Shown here: positions 48,321 through 61,000 of the stretch, in pieces
Numbering within the stretch: the first letter of the stretch is position 1
Layout of the letters: each line of letters begins with the position of its first letter
Source: Apodemus sylvaticus
Taxonomy: Eukaryota; Chordata; Mammalia; Rodentia; Muridae
Length of the DNA: 64,000 nt
Assembly (NCBI RefSeq): GCF_947179515.1
Contig: NC_067488.1
Location: 35,431,842 to 35,495,841 of the forward strand
Direction of reading: 5' to 3'
Made by a program: the position numbers and the translations under genes
The notes under the pieces: model-generated
Told to the model about the DNA's origin: nothing
Database searches by the model: none
What the model saw: only the letters and a program-made list of their open reading frames with translations

Positions 48321-50069
48321 CATGCACATTCTTATGTACTTTCAGTTCTGGGAGAAAAAGAAATACCAAGCATTTGATCAATACAAATATTTGATCATCA
48401 CCAGGAAGATAGATGATAACATGGTTCATTTTCAAATGAGAAAACTGGAGATCTAATGGGTTAATGGCTGAGCTATGAGTCCATACCATCTGGCTTGTCC
48501 AGAAGGTGGAAGAAATTTACTTTGACTGCATTTCAGAGGCAGATTAACATAGGTTAACTCTCGAGTCTAGGTCCCTGTAGAGATCATATTTCTTATCTTC
48601 CCATCTCAGTTGTGTTATCTGTTTTTGTTAAATGTTGACATTTTAATCACAGACCCTCTCTGATTAAAATGGGGCTTATCTGAAACCCAGACTCCAAGTA
48701 AGGTCATCATGAATTAAGATGGTGGGTTTCTAGTGGAAAAATATATTCTTACAAAAAATGTATGGTATCAGTTTGAAGAGGCAGAAACCATAGAAATGGA
48801 CAGGAGGGGAGTGTGCCTGCAGGAAGACTGGCAGGTGCTTAACATTCAAAACTATGTATCTGGAGAATTAAAAGAAGTTGAAATGGCTGGTAAGTTTCTT
48901 CTGTTATCAATGGTAAGGGATCATCCTCATACCAGGAGCACCTGCAGCAAATGGTAGGCATGTTTCTGTAGAGACACACTAGATCTCTAGGGTTTCAGGT
49001 GTACCTCTCAGTGACCACAAAATAAGAAGGTGCCTTCTGCCCCTCTTTCTTTTTAGAGGAACACATCAATTCACAAATGATAGTAAGTGGGGAAAACCAC
49101 ATAATATACCTGTGGCATGGTTTTCATTGACATAAGGTCACATATAAGAACCAATAAGACACTGAGCAGTGACTTCTGTCACTGTGTGACAGGGCAAAAA
49201 TGTTTGAGCTGAATTCTTCCTTCCCTGCAAAGGCCATTGGTGTTTATCAAAGCTTCAAAGGCATCATTATCGCTTCTGCTCCATAAAGAACAGAAAATGG
49301 GGCCTTGGCTATGGTTTCAGGGAAACCTTGGCTGGGCTGCTAAACTGGTGTGGTGGTACTTTCCTGTGCATCTAACTTCAGTGAGGGAGGGTGAGGTGGG
49401 TGTGAGACCAGCGTGTGTCACAGAAGTGAGATGGGAATAAAGTAGTAAATTACAAAAGCCTTCACCATTTGCCTCACACATGTCTCAGCCTCCCTTACAA
49501 CTCTTCTACAATTAGGATGAGAACTCAGAAAGGTTGAGGAGTCAAAGGACTCTCTAGTTCTTATTTTAAGAGTACTAATGAGGCCCCCTGCACAACCTGA
49601 GCACCTCAGAGTGCATGCATGCTGCCCTGTAATTCTGCATTTGTGACTTCTTGTGATTTCTGGGAATAACACCCAGCATATTGTGCTTTTTCACATGAGA
49701 AAAGTAAGAGTTAGGACAAAAACCAGCTCAGATCTCGAGGCTGGCCAACACAAGCCTTCCTTTGCTATCTTAACACAGCACTGCAGTACTAGACCTTCCA
49801 TTTGAAAGAATTTTAATGCTTGAAAATGCTCCAAGCTCTGTGATCTAACATTTTTCCTGGAGTTGACCTGAAATGAGGAAACTAGGGTAGTTTAAAATGG
49901 TTCTCTGTATGTACATAAAGACTATCTTCAAATATATTCTAGTCTAGCTTTTTAAAAGCATAGTCAACATTAGAAAGAAAAAGACATGAGGAATGAGTAA
50001 ATGAACCAAATTAGCATATTCATGACTTCATTCTCTTATAACAGCTTTTGAGACTGTTTGAAATTTATT

Positions 50070-50190
50070 CTGTTATGCCAGGAATGGTGCACGTGCATGT
50101 ATTCCAAGCACCTGGGAGACTAAGGAAGAAAGATCAAGAATTCCTAGGTCAGTCTAGACTACATAATAAGAACCATTCCCAAATAAAAAT
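50070..50190 (+). repeat. B1-like SINE, sense, diverged
   Basis: GCCAGGAATGGTGCACGTGC, ATTCCAAGCACCTGGGAGAC, AGATCAAGAATTCCTAGGTC and AGTCTAGACTACATAATAAG follow the B1 order, with a loose A-rich tail. Confidence 0.7.
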
Positions 50191-50196
50191 ACTGAG

Positions 50197-50250
50197 TTGA
50201 TGATGATGATGACAACAACAATGACGATGATGACAAGGACAAGAAGAAAT
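50197..50250. repeat. GAT/GAC-rich trinucleotide tract
   Basis: GATGATGATGATGAC, then AACAACAA and further GATGAC units just after the B1-like tail. Confidence 0.9.
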
Positions 50251-51835
50251 TCTTATTCTTAGCAATTTGAAGTTCACCAGATTGTATAGTAGCTCTCTAG
50301 AACCTCCTTTCTCCACATTATACACATGTGTCCTAATGTCACATGATCCATCAACATATATGTCAAGAAATAGTCAAAAGAGACTTGAAAAAGGCATGTA
50401 AGTGCCTCACCTACCTGGGTCTGGGCTGCCAGGGCCAGGTGAGAGGCCTTTCAGGACGACAGTCCTAGAGCAGCACAGGGAGACCCAGCTTGCTCTGTCC
50501 TTTCTTCTAATCCAAGCTTTCTGCTCTGTCCATCTCTTCAACGGTTCTGTGGTTTTTAGACAGACATACTGCTATGGAAAATCCTAGATGCAAATATTTT
50601 CCACTTAAATGTTTGGTCTTGGGAAAATCTGTCTTCATGGTGTGGCAGTGGCATGCTTGAATCCTGAGTTTGGATGGTGTTCCGTGCGAGGCTGCTAGGT
50701 TGTGGTGGGGGCTGGTCTGTCTGTCACCAGCTCATGGAGGAGGCTCCAGATCACAACAGTGAGGCCAAAGAGCACAACCAAACTCTACCTTGTGACCTGG
50801 ATTGGAACCTCTATAACCTTTAGATGTCCCATGTTCTTTCTTCCCAGACCTCAGTCCCTCCTACTGTAAGAAGGATTGATTTAAATTAAAGAAAGTCTGT
50901 TAGCTTCCCTTTGTTCCTGTTCCTGTGACTTACATAGAGCAGGCAAGTATGGATGCCTAGACCCAGATCATAGGCTTGGGAGAGACTCGTGCAGCTGCAA
51001 GCCTCAGGGGACCCTCCTTGCCAGCCACAGCCTTCTGCTGCCTGGAGGACATCTGGTGTGCAGTGCTGTAATTAGGGTTAGATTTGTAGCACTGAAAGGT
51101 CACACTGTAAGAATGACCACAGATAACGAAGGCGGACAGCAAGGAGGCCCACCTTGAGTCTGTGAGGGACATTTACCAGTCAGGCTAGACTGTAGATTGG
51201 ATATAGGAGCTGATAAAAAAGATAAGGGGAAGACCTCATCTTAGATTAGTAGTCATTTTCTCCAGCTACAATTTTGCTACAATGTGCTCTCCATGCAGAA
51301 TAGAAGGAGGCTTGGGCTTTATCACTTGGACAAAGGTAGCTAAGAAAGCCATCCTTTAAGAGGAAGGATTGATTTCAGCTCACTATTTCAGCCTGTGAAC
51401 ACTTGGCTTCACTACGTTTTGGCCTGTGGTAAGATAGAAAGGAACATAAGGACATCCATCTTTCCTTTAGGCCAACAGTAGCCATTTTAAAAATAGAAGG
51501 AAAACCACATTTTTCTTTTTACATGTCATGTATTAATCTTCATAACATTCAAACTAGGAAATGAATATAGAATTTTAAGATCATTACCCATGATCACAAA
51601 AGGAATATTCCTGAAACTTGACAGGAAGTCTTCAAATTTAATCCAGAATAAAGAACTAAGAGTGTTTTTATAGGAGTCAAAATAATGTACAAAGACTGCT
51701 AAAACAGATGGTAAAATGTGAAATAAGATGGTCTTGCTTTAAGTTGTGTGGGAATAAGCCCAACATTCAACAAGAGATACTTGACAAAGAAGAGGTACTT
51801 ACTACAGCAATGGCTGATATACAGTATTTAACTTT

Positions 51836-51871
51836 ACACACACAGGCACACACACACACACACACACACAC

Positions 51872-51929
<58 letters not shown>
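51836..51929. repeat. Compound (CA)n(TA)n microsatellite
   Basis: CA units to about 51871, a CTCAC break, then about 27 TA units to 51929. Confidence 0.97.
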
Positions 51930-51930
<1 letters not shown>

Positions 51931-53012
51931 CACACACATTGTGGGAGTATCTATTTTGTCAAAAATGACTCTGGCATCATAATTATAAATAAATGTAGAG
52001 GCATCATCTACTGTTCAGAAGAATCCCTCCATACCTGTCAATACCCAAATGGCTGCCACATCCTCATTACCTGGAAAGGAGGTCACCTAGGGTAGATGTT
52101 GACTCCTGAGTTTGGAGATTTGGCTCCATCCAAGCTAGCAACACTACCCAGTTGGTTAACATAATAGGCTCAGAAAATGATGTATTATTGACTTCTTATG
52201 TTCTTAAATAAGTGATAGTGCAATGGTGTTGTGAATTCCTGGCTGATAGTCAATTGAAAAGCCACCAGGATCTTCAGCCTTCCTGCTTCAGCATGCCTCT
52301 GTGTCCGCAAAAGCCTTATTGTGGGACTGACTATAGGAAGTCTATGGCCCCCACATGCTGGCCTCTCTTGACCACAAAGGCTCACTCAAGAGACATCCTG
52401 TAGGCTTAGAAGAGTGTAGGTAAGAGTATTGGCAGAAACTTGGTCTCAGACCCTGGGGCATAACATAGGAGTTTGCTCTCACTTGGGGATGGAATTTACT
52501 CTTTAATTACAGAGACAGAGACTAAACATGGAATATGGACAAGGTTTCCATCTTCAGACCATAATTGGCCACTGTGGTTCTAAAACCCATGATCACTTGT
52601 CTCTGAAATTTAAGCTTCCTACCATCTAAGAACATTGAAAAGTTACCACATCACAAAGACGCTATTTGAGTAGTCTGTGAAAATAGCAGAATACATAGCA
52701 GGCTTAAGAAATTGAAAGCCCAGAAGAGTCTGCCTGGCAACAACTGAGCACAGAAGGACCCAAGTCCTGACTCCTCTTTCTCAAGACTGGTGTTAGAAAG
52801 CAGGACATGTGGAATGATTGGATTGAACAATGGAGCCCTCCTTGTGGCATTAGTGTTTTTCTGGCAGAGATTGGGAGAGCTTGCTTGTTTTAGGCTCTGC
52901 CATTTGAGGATATGACAAGAAAATAGCCATCCATGAATGAGGAAAAGGGACCAAAAACTCAGCCTCATTGATACCTAGATTGCAAGCTTTAAGTGCACAG
53001 GATTGAAAAAAA

Positions 53013-53050
53013 TCACTGTTGAGAGAAACTACTGTTGAGAGAAACCACTA
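53013..53050. repeat. Short tandem repeat, 17-18 bp unit
   Basis: CACTGTTGAGAGAAACTA is followed by a near-copy CTGTTGAGAGAAACCACTA. Confidence 0.75.
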
Positions 53051-54806
53051 TTGCTATTTAAAGTGCTCAGTCTGCTGAATTTTATTACAGGGGGTAGCAG
53101 TGAGCACTTGGGGGTAAGGCCGTCTCATGGCTTTATTTACCATGCTAACTTTAGTGGCATCTCACCCACCAGCACTGGTGTTAAAGACAGGTTGGAGATA
53201 GAAATTACAGGTTCTCCTTATAGCTTATAGTGCTGCCCTAACAAAGCAAAAACCCCCACGTACCTTGGCACAGAGGTCTGGAAAGTGACCTCAGAAACCT
53301 TATCTCCTCTGATTTGGCCACTTTCTGGCTTGTTGTTCTTGATGAGCTTATTCACCTTTATGCCATGTTCATGAGGAAGCACTAGACCCTTAGCCTCTGC
53401 CACACTTGTGGTACTGGAAGATAAAATCTGACAATGGAGACATACATACAGTACAACACCCAAGACTCTCAGGGAGCTCTTCTAGCTTAAGGTCCATACT
53501 CATGAGTATAAGAGCAATAAACTGATGTGATCCTTGAAAGCAAAGAGAGATCCAGGGCAGGAGGGAACAATCTCTCTACTAACTTTCAGTGCTATCCCTG
53601 GTGGGCTGGGCTTTTCTAGAGTCAGCAACCTTGGAGGAACACTCAGCCCATACCAGGATAGGGCAGTGCTGACCTCTTCAATGTTATTTCTGGACACTGA
53701 CTTCATCAGAGAGGCAGCCTCACCCCAGGGCTCAGGCATATCATTATTCTCCCATGGCCTACCTTTACTCACAGCCTTGGTGCCAATGAGACAGGCTCCA
53801 ACAGACCCGTCTGTCTGTACTCAAGCCTTCCATCTGGCTGCTGGCTCTTTGTTGCTGTTCCTTGTCTCACATGCCATGTACAAAACTTGGAGGTATCAGA
53901 AGACAGCCATAGTCAGACATAGGCTTCACAGCCATGAAGAAAGGGTCTCCACACACTGGCAAGTGTGTCAATATCCCTGAATTTCTTGTTCTTTATGTTT
54001 AAAAACAGATGTCATGACTGTCTTCCAGGAAACAGACTGTGACACTTGTATGAGGTGATCCTTAAACACAGAGTGCTACTGGCCATGTTTATACATGGAA
54101 TACTGTATGGGTTAGTACCACGAGAAGAAGGGACAGGAAAGCTAAGGCCTGAGAGGATGCTCATGGCAGAGTCAAAACCATGGCCCAACCCATCTCTCTG
54201 GCAGCAAGAGTCAGGTCAGCTTTTTTGAGGTCAGGGAAGACTCCAAGTCTCTCCTCATTCATTAGCTTCTAGATACAAACAGAGGATCAGTGGTGAAGAA
54301 TGAATTAGTTTAGATACCAGATCCTAAATAAACATGAGACCTTTACTTCTGTAGGGACTTAGATAGCCTATCATGGTGCTATCATAAGCAATAGGCTCAT
54401 GAAGACAGATAGGTGGAATGTCTATGGAGTGCCTGGCACCCCATCCCATGGCTGTCTTGTGGTATTCTGACCTGCATTGTGTCACTATGTCAACGTTGCC
54501 TTGTCTCTACTTTCCCTTCCTCATTTGTCTTAATTTATAGACAAGGACATGCCTTCAGTTAGTTGCCTAATTTTCAACCTTTGAACCACTAGACTTGATT
54601 CCAGAGCTTTCCCCATAGGAAAATTTAAGTAGTTACAGAATAGAGATATAAAGGCATAGTGTCACACAATAGAAAAGACAAATACATAGGCTCACACAAT
54701 GGAAGTCTCACAGAGGCCACTGGGGTACCTTTTGCAGTAGTCTTCCACAGACTTAATCTATACCTGGTGATAACCACATGTGGTTGTGCCCTGTTTTGTC
54801 TCTCAG

Positions 54807-54941
54807 TTGCTTTGGACTCCTGGCAGACCCTGGCCCTGTCTTCAGTGATTATAGATCCATCCATCAAGCACTTTGATGTTGCCCATGTCAGCACTGCAGC
54901 CACCAGTAACTTCTCCATGGTCCAAGACTTCTGCTTACAGG
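54807..54941 (+). CDS. Tg: Tg exon 36: start of type-3a repeat 3
   Basis: A 135-nt exon, phase 1 to phase 1, acceptor TTGTCTCTCAG and donor CAGG|GTAAGG. It reads VALDSWQTLALSSVIIDPSI, then KHFDVAHVSTAATSNFSM and VQDFCLQ with a split Glu. It has the NFS sequon and an almost human-identical FDVAHVSTAATSNFS stretch. The CLQ|EC junction again has the type-3a intron position and phase. Confidence 0.96.
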
Positions 54942-56323
54942 GTAAGGGAACCCCCAGAGAGGGTATGGCAGGGCCTTAGCCAAGTACTACCCTGTAGAGT
55001 AACCAAAGACAGACAGGAGATTCAATATGGCCTTGGAATGCCTGGCAGGAAACAACTAACAGAGAAAGGAAGATATAAGAATCTCTCCACTCCTCACTGG
55101 GCACTCTACAGTCAGTTTGCAACAGCCAGTCAGCCTTGAGCCAGTACAGAAGGTCAGCAGACAGAAGTGGGACTATTGTGAGGGTAAGAAAAAAAGAGGT
55201 ACATGGAGTCAGTGGGTGCCCTTAGAAAGCAGGGGGCTCTCATTGTGAGAAAGTGTATATACCCTGGACAGGCTCCTGGAACTCAGTGAAGATCTATGTT
55301 TAAACAATAACTTATAAGAAATGCTATTAAAGCAATTTAAAGAGTGATCTATTGGCACAATTATTCCCTGATGCAACTTTCTTTAGAGTTCCTAGTCATT
55401 GGTGATACCCAAACAATAACTAGATGACCATACAATTCTAATATTCTACAAAGATTTTCTCTTTCTAAGAGTGGCTGAGTTCAGTTGACTTCTGCCCACG
55501 AATTTCTGAATCCTATTGAAATAAACAAATGGAGAAGGTATTAGCTTCTCCACATGACTGGATGTTTATCATGAAGACTACACTGCCATGTGCAAGTTAT
55601 ATACTACACAGCTCTGGACAGTATCATTCAGAGACTAGGCTTTGAATAAAGGGCACAACTTACACAGCTCAGTCAGTCCAGTGAAGCTGCCCCATTTCCT
55701 GAGCCATTCTCGCCACTGAATGTCAGTAGGTTAAACTGTGTTGGAAAGCACATGGCTGTATAGGAAAAGACATAGTTCAAGACAGATCTTGATGAGAATG
55801 TCATAGACTAAGGAAGCATGAGAGGAAGCTATAAGTGACAGATCTGAGGAAGGTGCCAGAAAATGGAACACAGAGAGTTGTGTTGAATATGAACCCTATG
55901 GGGAGCTATGGACTTGTCCTTTAAAAAGTGGACGAGAAGAACACATTTATGAAATGTTTGAAGAAACAAAAACTGGTCATTTTGTGTAAAATATCTTGAT
56001 GGAGTGTTGGGGTTCTACCACCACTGTTTTATTCTCAGCCTTGGCCCAGTGTACCGAATTTATGAATGCTATTTTCTACAATAGATAGATAGTGGAAATG
56101 TGAACATACATGTTGATGGGTGTATGGTGGGATAGTATGGGTGGATGATGGATGTCTTTGTAGATGAATGAATATGGTAGATGGTTGGATACATGTACAG
56201 TAAGGTACATGGACATATGGGTGCATGGCTAGATGGATGTATGCTTGGAAGTAGTAATACACGGTTGCATGAATGAGGTAAAGACTCTGAGTCTAAACTT
56301 CTTTTTCTTTGTGTCTTCTCTAG
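54942..56323 (+). other. Tg: Intron 36
   Basis: No exon recognised. The end holds a degenerate (TGGA)n-type tract (about 56083-56250), followed about 70 bp later by exon 37. The acceptor is TGTCTTCTCTAG. Confidence 0.88.
56083..56250. repeat. Degenerate (GATA/TGGA)n minisatellite-like tract
   Basis: GATAGATAGTGG, then many ATGG, GGATG and TGGAT words over about 165 bases. Confidence 0.8.
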
Positions 56324-56488
56324 AATGTTCCCGTCACCAGGACTGCCTTGTCACTACTCTGCAGATCCAGCCTGGGGTTGTGAGGTGTGTGTTCTACCCT
56401 GATATACAGAGCTGCATACACAGTCTACAGAGCCACACCTGCTGGCTTCTTCTCCATGAAGAGGCTACCTACATCTACCGGAAGTCTG
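56324..56488 (+). CDS. Tg: Tg exon 37: core of type-3a repeat 3
   Basis: A 165-nt exon, phase 1 to phase 1, donor GTGAGC. It reads ECSRHQDCLVTTLQIQPGVV, then RCVFYPDIQSCIHSL, HTCWLLLHEEATYIY and RKS with a split Gly. This is the last cysteine-rich type-3 segment. The next exon starts the ChEL domain, so a phase-1 intron lies on the boundary between the two large regions of Tg. Confidence 0.96.
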
Positions 56489-57002
56489 GTGAGCCTCAAC
56501 ACTCAGCCTCTTCAGCCATATCTTAGGGATGGAGGTATCTGGGAAGAATATTTTCTTAGTGGATTGGAGGGTAATGGCTTTGAAACACTTAAGGGAGAGT
56601 TGGCCAAAGGTTACTGGCTAGGTAGCATTCTCCTGGGTAAATTAAGAGCAGTTGGATAAATGTCCAATTCTGTATCACATTTATCCTTTGATCACAGAAA
56701 TTCTTTGAATTTCATGTGATAATTAAATGTGTTGTGTTTTATTAATACTATGTGGTTAGGAAAGCACTTGCTTCATCCTTTAGTTTGTCTGCAGGACTGG
56801 CACCTTCTCCTCTGGAGATCAGCCCACTGTGGTACAGAGAAGTTCAAGACTTCTCTGACTTCATACAGCTAGTGATGGCAGAAGGGGAGGCATAGATCTG
56901 TCTCCCACTTCCAGCCTCTGCCTCAGACTCATCCTGCATAACAACTAGATCATAAATGATGAGAGGGGTAACTATTTTCAGCTCACTTGAGTTTAAAATC
57001 AT

Positions 57003-57092
57003 CCAGGGTTGGAGCTATAGCTTAATAGTAGGATGCTTAGCTAGTATGCACATGGCCCTGGGTTCTACCCCCAACACTGCAGGAAACAAATT
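57003..57092 (+). repeat. ID SINE, sense
   Basis: GGTTGGAGCTATAGCTTAAT, AGGATGCTTAGCTAGTATGC and GGCCCTGGGTTCTACCCCCA follow the tRNA-Ala-derived ID element, including its A and B box regions, with a GGAAACAAA tail. Confidence 0.8.
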
Positions 57093-58044
57093 AGTCAGAG
57101 ATCATTCACAGTGTGTACTAGGGATTCATGACACACCCAAAGGAAAAAGATGCATATAAATCTATCACCAAGGAAACCCATAGAGAGCTGTGAGCCAGGA
57201 AACATGAGCCAGACACTGTGCAGAATCCCTGCCCTGCTAAACACACTGGGGACATATTCAGGTGTTGGCTGTACCTGTCATTCTGGAGCAGAATTACATA
57301 TTTTCTCTAGAAAGGGTCATATGAAAAATATAGTGGGCTTCAAAACTATATACTAGTATTAGGCCCTTGGTCTTATCTTCTATCTGGTCATTGATATTAT
57401 AGAGTTGAGCTGGATAAATTTTTAACAGGATATTCAACCAGCAGTGTAACTAATCTATGTGGGAGTTCAGATCAGAAATTAAGGTTGGGTTTTAGGAAAC
57501 AAAGTAGAGTCCTCTCTATTACTTCAGGACTGAAGTTCCGTGGGTCCTTATGTGCTGAGGAGGAGTGTGCACATCTGCTCCTGCAAAGCCCAGAGTATTC
57601 TCACTAAGCAAGGCAGTCACATGATTAAATATATGGCATTCTGGAAGAATCCACTATGTCTGGAAGAGTTCACTATGTCTGCAAGGGAACTCTACCCATC
57701 TGACATGTTTCCCGAGTTTGTGCATGCAGACAGCCTGAACAAGCAGCACCAGGCAGCCATCAGTGGGAAGCCTGCTTGATGCCCAGCTGAGGTGGTGTTT
57801 ACACTCTTGCTCTTGCTCTAGCATATGTCTAGTCCATGACATACAGCTGCTTCCCATGAAGCAGAAGAATTCTTGGCCATATTAACAGTCACAGTCCTAG
57901 GAAAATTCCTAAGGCCCTTGATTACAGTTGTTGGGAATAACTTCAGTCATGATTGTGTCTAGGCCCTGCTAGAAAACAACTGCCTCTGTCCATGCTGTTT
58001 CTGTCTGGAGAACCACTTTATACGACAATAGGTTTATTAATGAA

Positions 58045-58300
58045 GAAGTCTTCATTCTCTATTCTTCTGTTCTCTTACTCTCCTCTTTCTCTCTTCATCT
58101 TTTCCTATATCACTTGCTTATTCCTTCCATTCATTTACCCACTCACTTATTTACCTCTCCTCCATGCCTCTGTCTTCTCCTCCCTCTATCCTCCATTCCT
58201 ATTTCTTCACCTTGCTTTGCTACCCATCCATCCATCCAATGCTCCTTCCAGACATCTACCTGTCTTTCTCTCCTTCTGTCTCTCTATCCACATGTAGCAT
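58045..58300. repeat. Pyrimidine-rich (CT/CCAT) tract
   Basis: About 250 bases dominated by C and T, including CATCCATCCATCC and many TCTC words. No repeat family recognised. Confidence 0.75.
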
Positions 58301-59249
58301 TCTTTTCATTGACCACACACCAGGCTTTCATTGGCCACACACCTGTGGCCATTCATTTCTGATACCATTGTGTTGCAGAACTGCTACCATTCCTGTTTCA
58401 CATGAGGAAGTTTGAGTCAGACCCACCACAAACTTTGGGCAAATTCATCTGTTCCATCATGAGGTTCAGGTGTGCTCCCAGTGCATTATGGATTCTGCCT
58501 TCCCCCTGCTGAGTCTTATGGCCAGGTTACCAACAGATATCACAACAGGATTTTTTTAAATTCATATCTCTCTGACATATCTGCTATATAATTTTTTATT
58601 GAGTATTTTGTTCTGTCTATAGGATGTATAGACTCTCCAGCTAGATATTAGTCACAACTCTCCATAACCTAACAATAACTCAAAATGTCCCTAGGCGTGA
58701 TCAATATCTCCTCTGGTTATGAAATCACTTTACAGCAAGGTTCTTCAGGCATGGATAAGCTTCTTCTCAGCAGCCTTCTCTATTGCACTTCTGTTTGTCA
58801 TTGCTGTCATAGACAGTTTTATAAAGTGAGCAGTGTAAAAAATAAAATGGCTTTGTTTTCTGTCAATAAAAGCTCAGAGCAGAGCAAGCCTATCTTGGAT
58901 ACATACATGCAGATATTGGTATTTATAGCTTCCTTTGTGCAAGGTCTAAATCTTGTGAGGAATGATCCCAAGAATCCTCAGCATTGCACCTGGGACCCAC
59001 TAATAGTTGCTAAATCAACTAACGAGGGGAACGAGAGATAGGAGGGGAAATGAATAGATCCCAGTGAACTGATTAATGTGCTGGCATGGCATTGGAGAAC
59101 CTCTAGTACACTGAGCAAGGCTAAACAACACCAGCTATGATCTTATGGACAAAGACTTGGGAAATGAATCCCAACAGAGATGGCCTGGCAGAGGAAACCT
59201 GGAGTGATGAATCAACAGGAAGGGGGAGAGCTGACCAAACCTAACTTGT

Positions 59250-59720
59250 GTGAACAGGAATGGTTGGGATAGGGCAGAAGGGATAGCTCTGAGTCCTGAA
59301 TTACCGATAACAACCTGACTCCACCCTAGGACTGTAAGACATTTAGTTACAAGACTGAAAGAGAAGTGCTCTAGACGTTTTTTCAAAGAACATACTCTGG
59401 CTGGACTCAGGCCCCCTGCACATATGAGGTAGCTGTGCAGCTTGATCTTCATGTGGCTCCTCAACAACTGAAGCAGGGGCTATCCCAAAAACTGTTGCCT
59501 GCTTGTGGGATATGTTCTTCTGGGGGACTGCCTTGTCTGGCCTCAGTGGGAGAAGATGTGCCTAGGCCTGCAGGGACTTGATGTACCATCATGGGGAATT
59601 ACCAAAGGGAGTGGTTCTTCACCCTCTCAAGGAGAAGGGGAGGAGGGATAGTGCAGAGAGGGGAACAGCAATCGGGATGTAAAGTGAATAAATAAAAACT
59701 AAATGAAGGAAAAATAAATT
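59250..59720 (+). mobile_element. L1 (Lx-type) 3' UTR, sense
   Basis: TCTTCATGTGGCTCCTCAAC, ACTGAAGCAGGGGCTATCCC, CTGCCTTGTCTGGCCTCAGT, GGAGAAGGGGAGGAGGGATA and AATCGGGATGTAAAGTGAAT, ending AATAAATAAAAAC, match old rodent L1 3' UTRs. The 5' limit is uncertain. Confidence 0.78.
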
Positions 59721-60185
59721 GTGGGCAAACTTGCTTGTTGTCCCAAATCTGTGATAGCTGACTAGAAATACCTTTATCCATCTCTCAGTATGAGTGATCC
59801 AGACATTCTACCTCAGGAATGAGAGAATAAGACTCAGGCTGACTGACAGGTTCTACTCCAGACTCCTGGTTGATTGTCCATCTCTTACTCTAGGCCCCAG
59901 TGTCTCTTTTCTAGGCTCCAAGGTGTGGGTTAGCACCTACTCTTTGGGACCATCAGAAGAATGCAGTAGACCATTCATAAACAGGAATCAAAAAGCCCTT
60001 GCATGTGCTTTTGATGTTGTTAACATTGAATGTTAACTTTGCCAATTCTTAATTCTGTATGAAAATGAACTACTGACATTTCAAAGATCCCTCAAATTAC
60101 ATAAATATTTGTCTTCTTGTTGAACACCATATGGAATGCCAGCTCTTACTGTCTGTCCACCCCTCTGCCCTTGCCTTCTCATCAG

Positions 60186-60408
60186 GAATCCCTTTGGTCC
60201 AATCTGATGTAACATCCACACCTTCTGTACGCATTGATTCCTTTGGCCAGCTTTGGGGTAGATCCCAGGTCGTCAAGGTGGGCACTGCCTGGAAACAAGT
60301 ATACCAGTTCCTTGGAGTTCCATATGCTGCTCCACCCTTGGCAGACAACCGCTTCCGGGCACCAGAGGTCTTGAATTGGACAGGCACCTGGGATGCCACC
60401 AAGGCAAG
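60186..60408 (+). CDS. Tg: Tg exon 38: start of cholinesterase-like domain
   Basis: A 223-nt exon, phase 1 in and phase 2 out, donor CAAG|GTATGG. It reads GIPLVQSDVTSTPSVRIDSF, then GQLWGRSQVVKVG, QFLGVPYAAPPLADNRF and APEVLNWTGTWDATKA with a split Arg. FLGVPYAxPP and RFxxPE are the N-terminal signatures of the carboxylesterase/cholinesterase fold. NWT is a glycosylation sequon. In Tg this domain has lost catalysis but works as an intramolecular chaperone and dimerisation and export module. Human missense goitre alleles such as A2215D map to this exon. Confidence 0.97.
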
Positions 60409-60884
60409 GTATGGAACAAATGGTGCCATTTTGGTGAACACCCAAAGAATGCCTGTCTTGGTCTAATCTATCATGGCAGAGTCAATGTTCTGGTTAAAAC
60501 AAAATATGGAAATGCATTCTATTAAATAACACTAGGGTGACACAAGTGCCTGGTTCAATGGATCAGTGCTACTGTACTTAGAGGCAGGCCATTTGGTGAG
60601 GGGTTTGTGTGTTCTGTTCCAGGCAGTGATTCTGGAACCCAGGCCAAGGAGGTGCTGCATTTACCATCATGGTTCTTCTTAAGTCTCCTTGGGAATTTTT
60701 GTGCAGAAACATGAGGCTGTGAGAGAATCTGTAGTATGTTCATATGGGGCAGGCATGAAGTGTCCACATGCATCACACCAGTCTTGTGGTTGTCAAAGTC
60801 AGCAACATCTGACATACTAAAGGTGCTTTCTCTCATTTTTCTTTTCTTCACCTTCTTTCCTTCCATTATTCTTCTTTTTCCTTT

Positions 60885-61000
60885 CTTTCTGAAATATCAT
60901 CTCACTATGTAGTTCCAGGCTGGGCATGAACTTGAATTCTTCCTACCTCAGCCTCCTGAATACTTGAGACTATACATATGTATTGCCTGGCTAGACATGT
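60885..61000 (-). repeat. B1-like SINE, antisense
   Basis: TATCATCTCACTATGTAGTT, CCAGGCTGGGCATGAACTTG, CTCAGCCTCCTGAATACTTG and CATATGTATTGCCTGGCTAG are the reverse of a B1/PB1-type monomer. Confidence 0.78.

Larger units (their letters stand above)
46051..54806 (+). other. Tg: Intron 35, about 8.8 kb
   Basis: No exon recognised. It holds several microsatellites (47.08, 47.39, 48.27 and 51.84-51.93 kb), a GAT-rich tract, a B1-like SINE near 50.07-50.19 kb and a short tandem repeat near 53.01 kb. Open frames such as 53534-53980 are not recognisable proteins. Confidence 0.85.
56489..60185 (+). other. Tg: Intron 37
   Basis: No exon recognised. It contains a sense ID SINE, a pyrimidine-rich tract and a sense Lx-type L1 3' end. 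The acceptor is CCTTCTCATCAG. Confidence 0.87.

Noticed and set aside
53218..53980. Open frames on both strands (148 codons at 53534-53980 +, 81 and 90 codons on -)
   Set aside because: No recognisable domain, no splice context and no family match I can name. They overlap each other on opposite strands and are probably chance frames in an intron.
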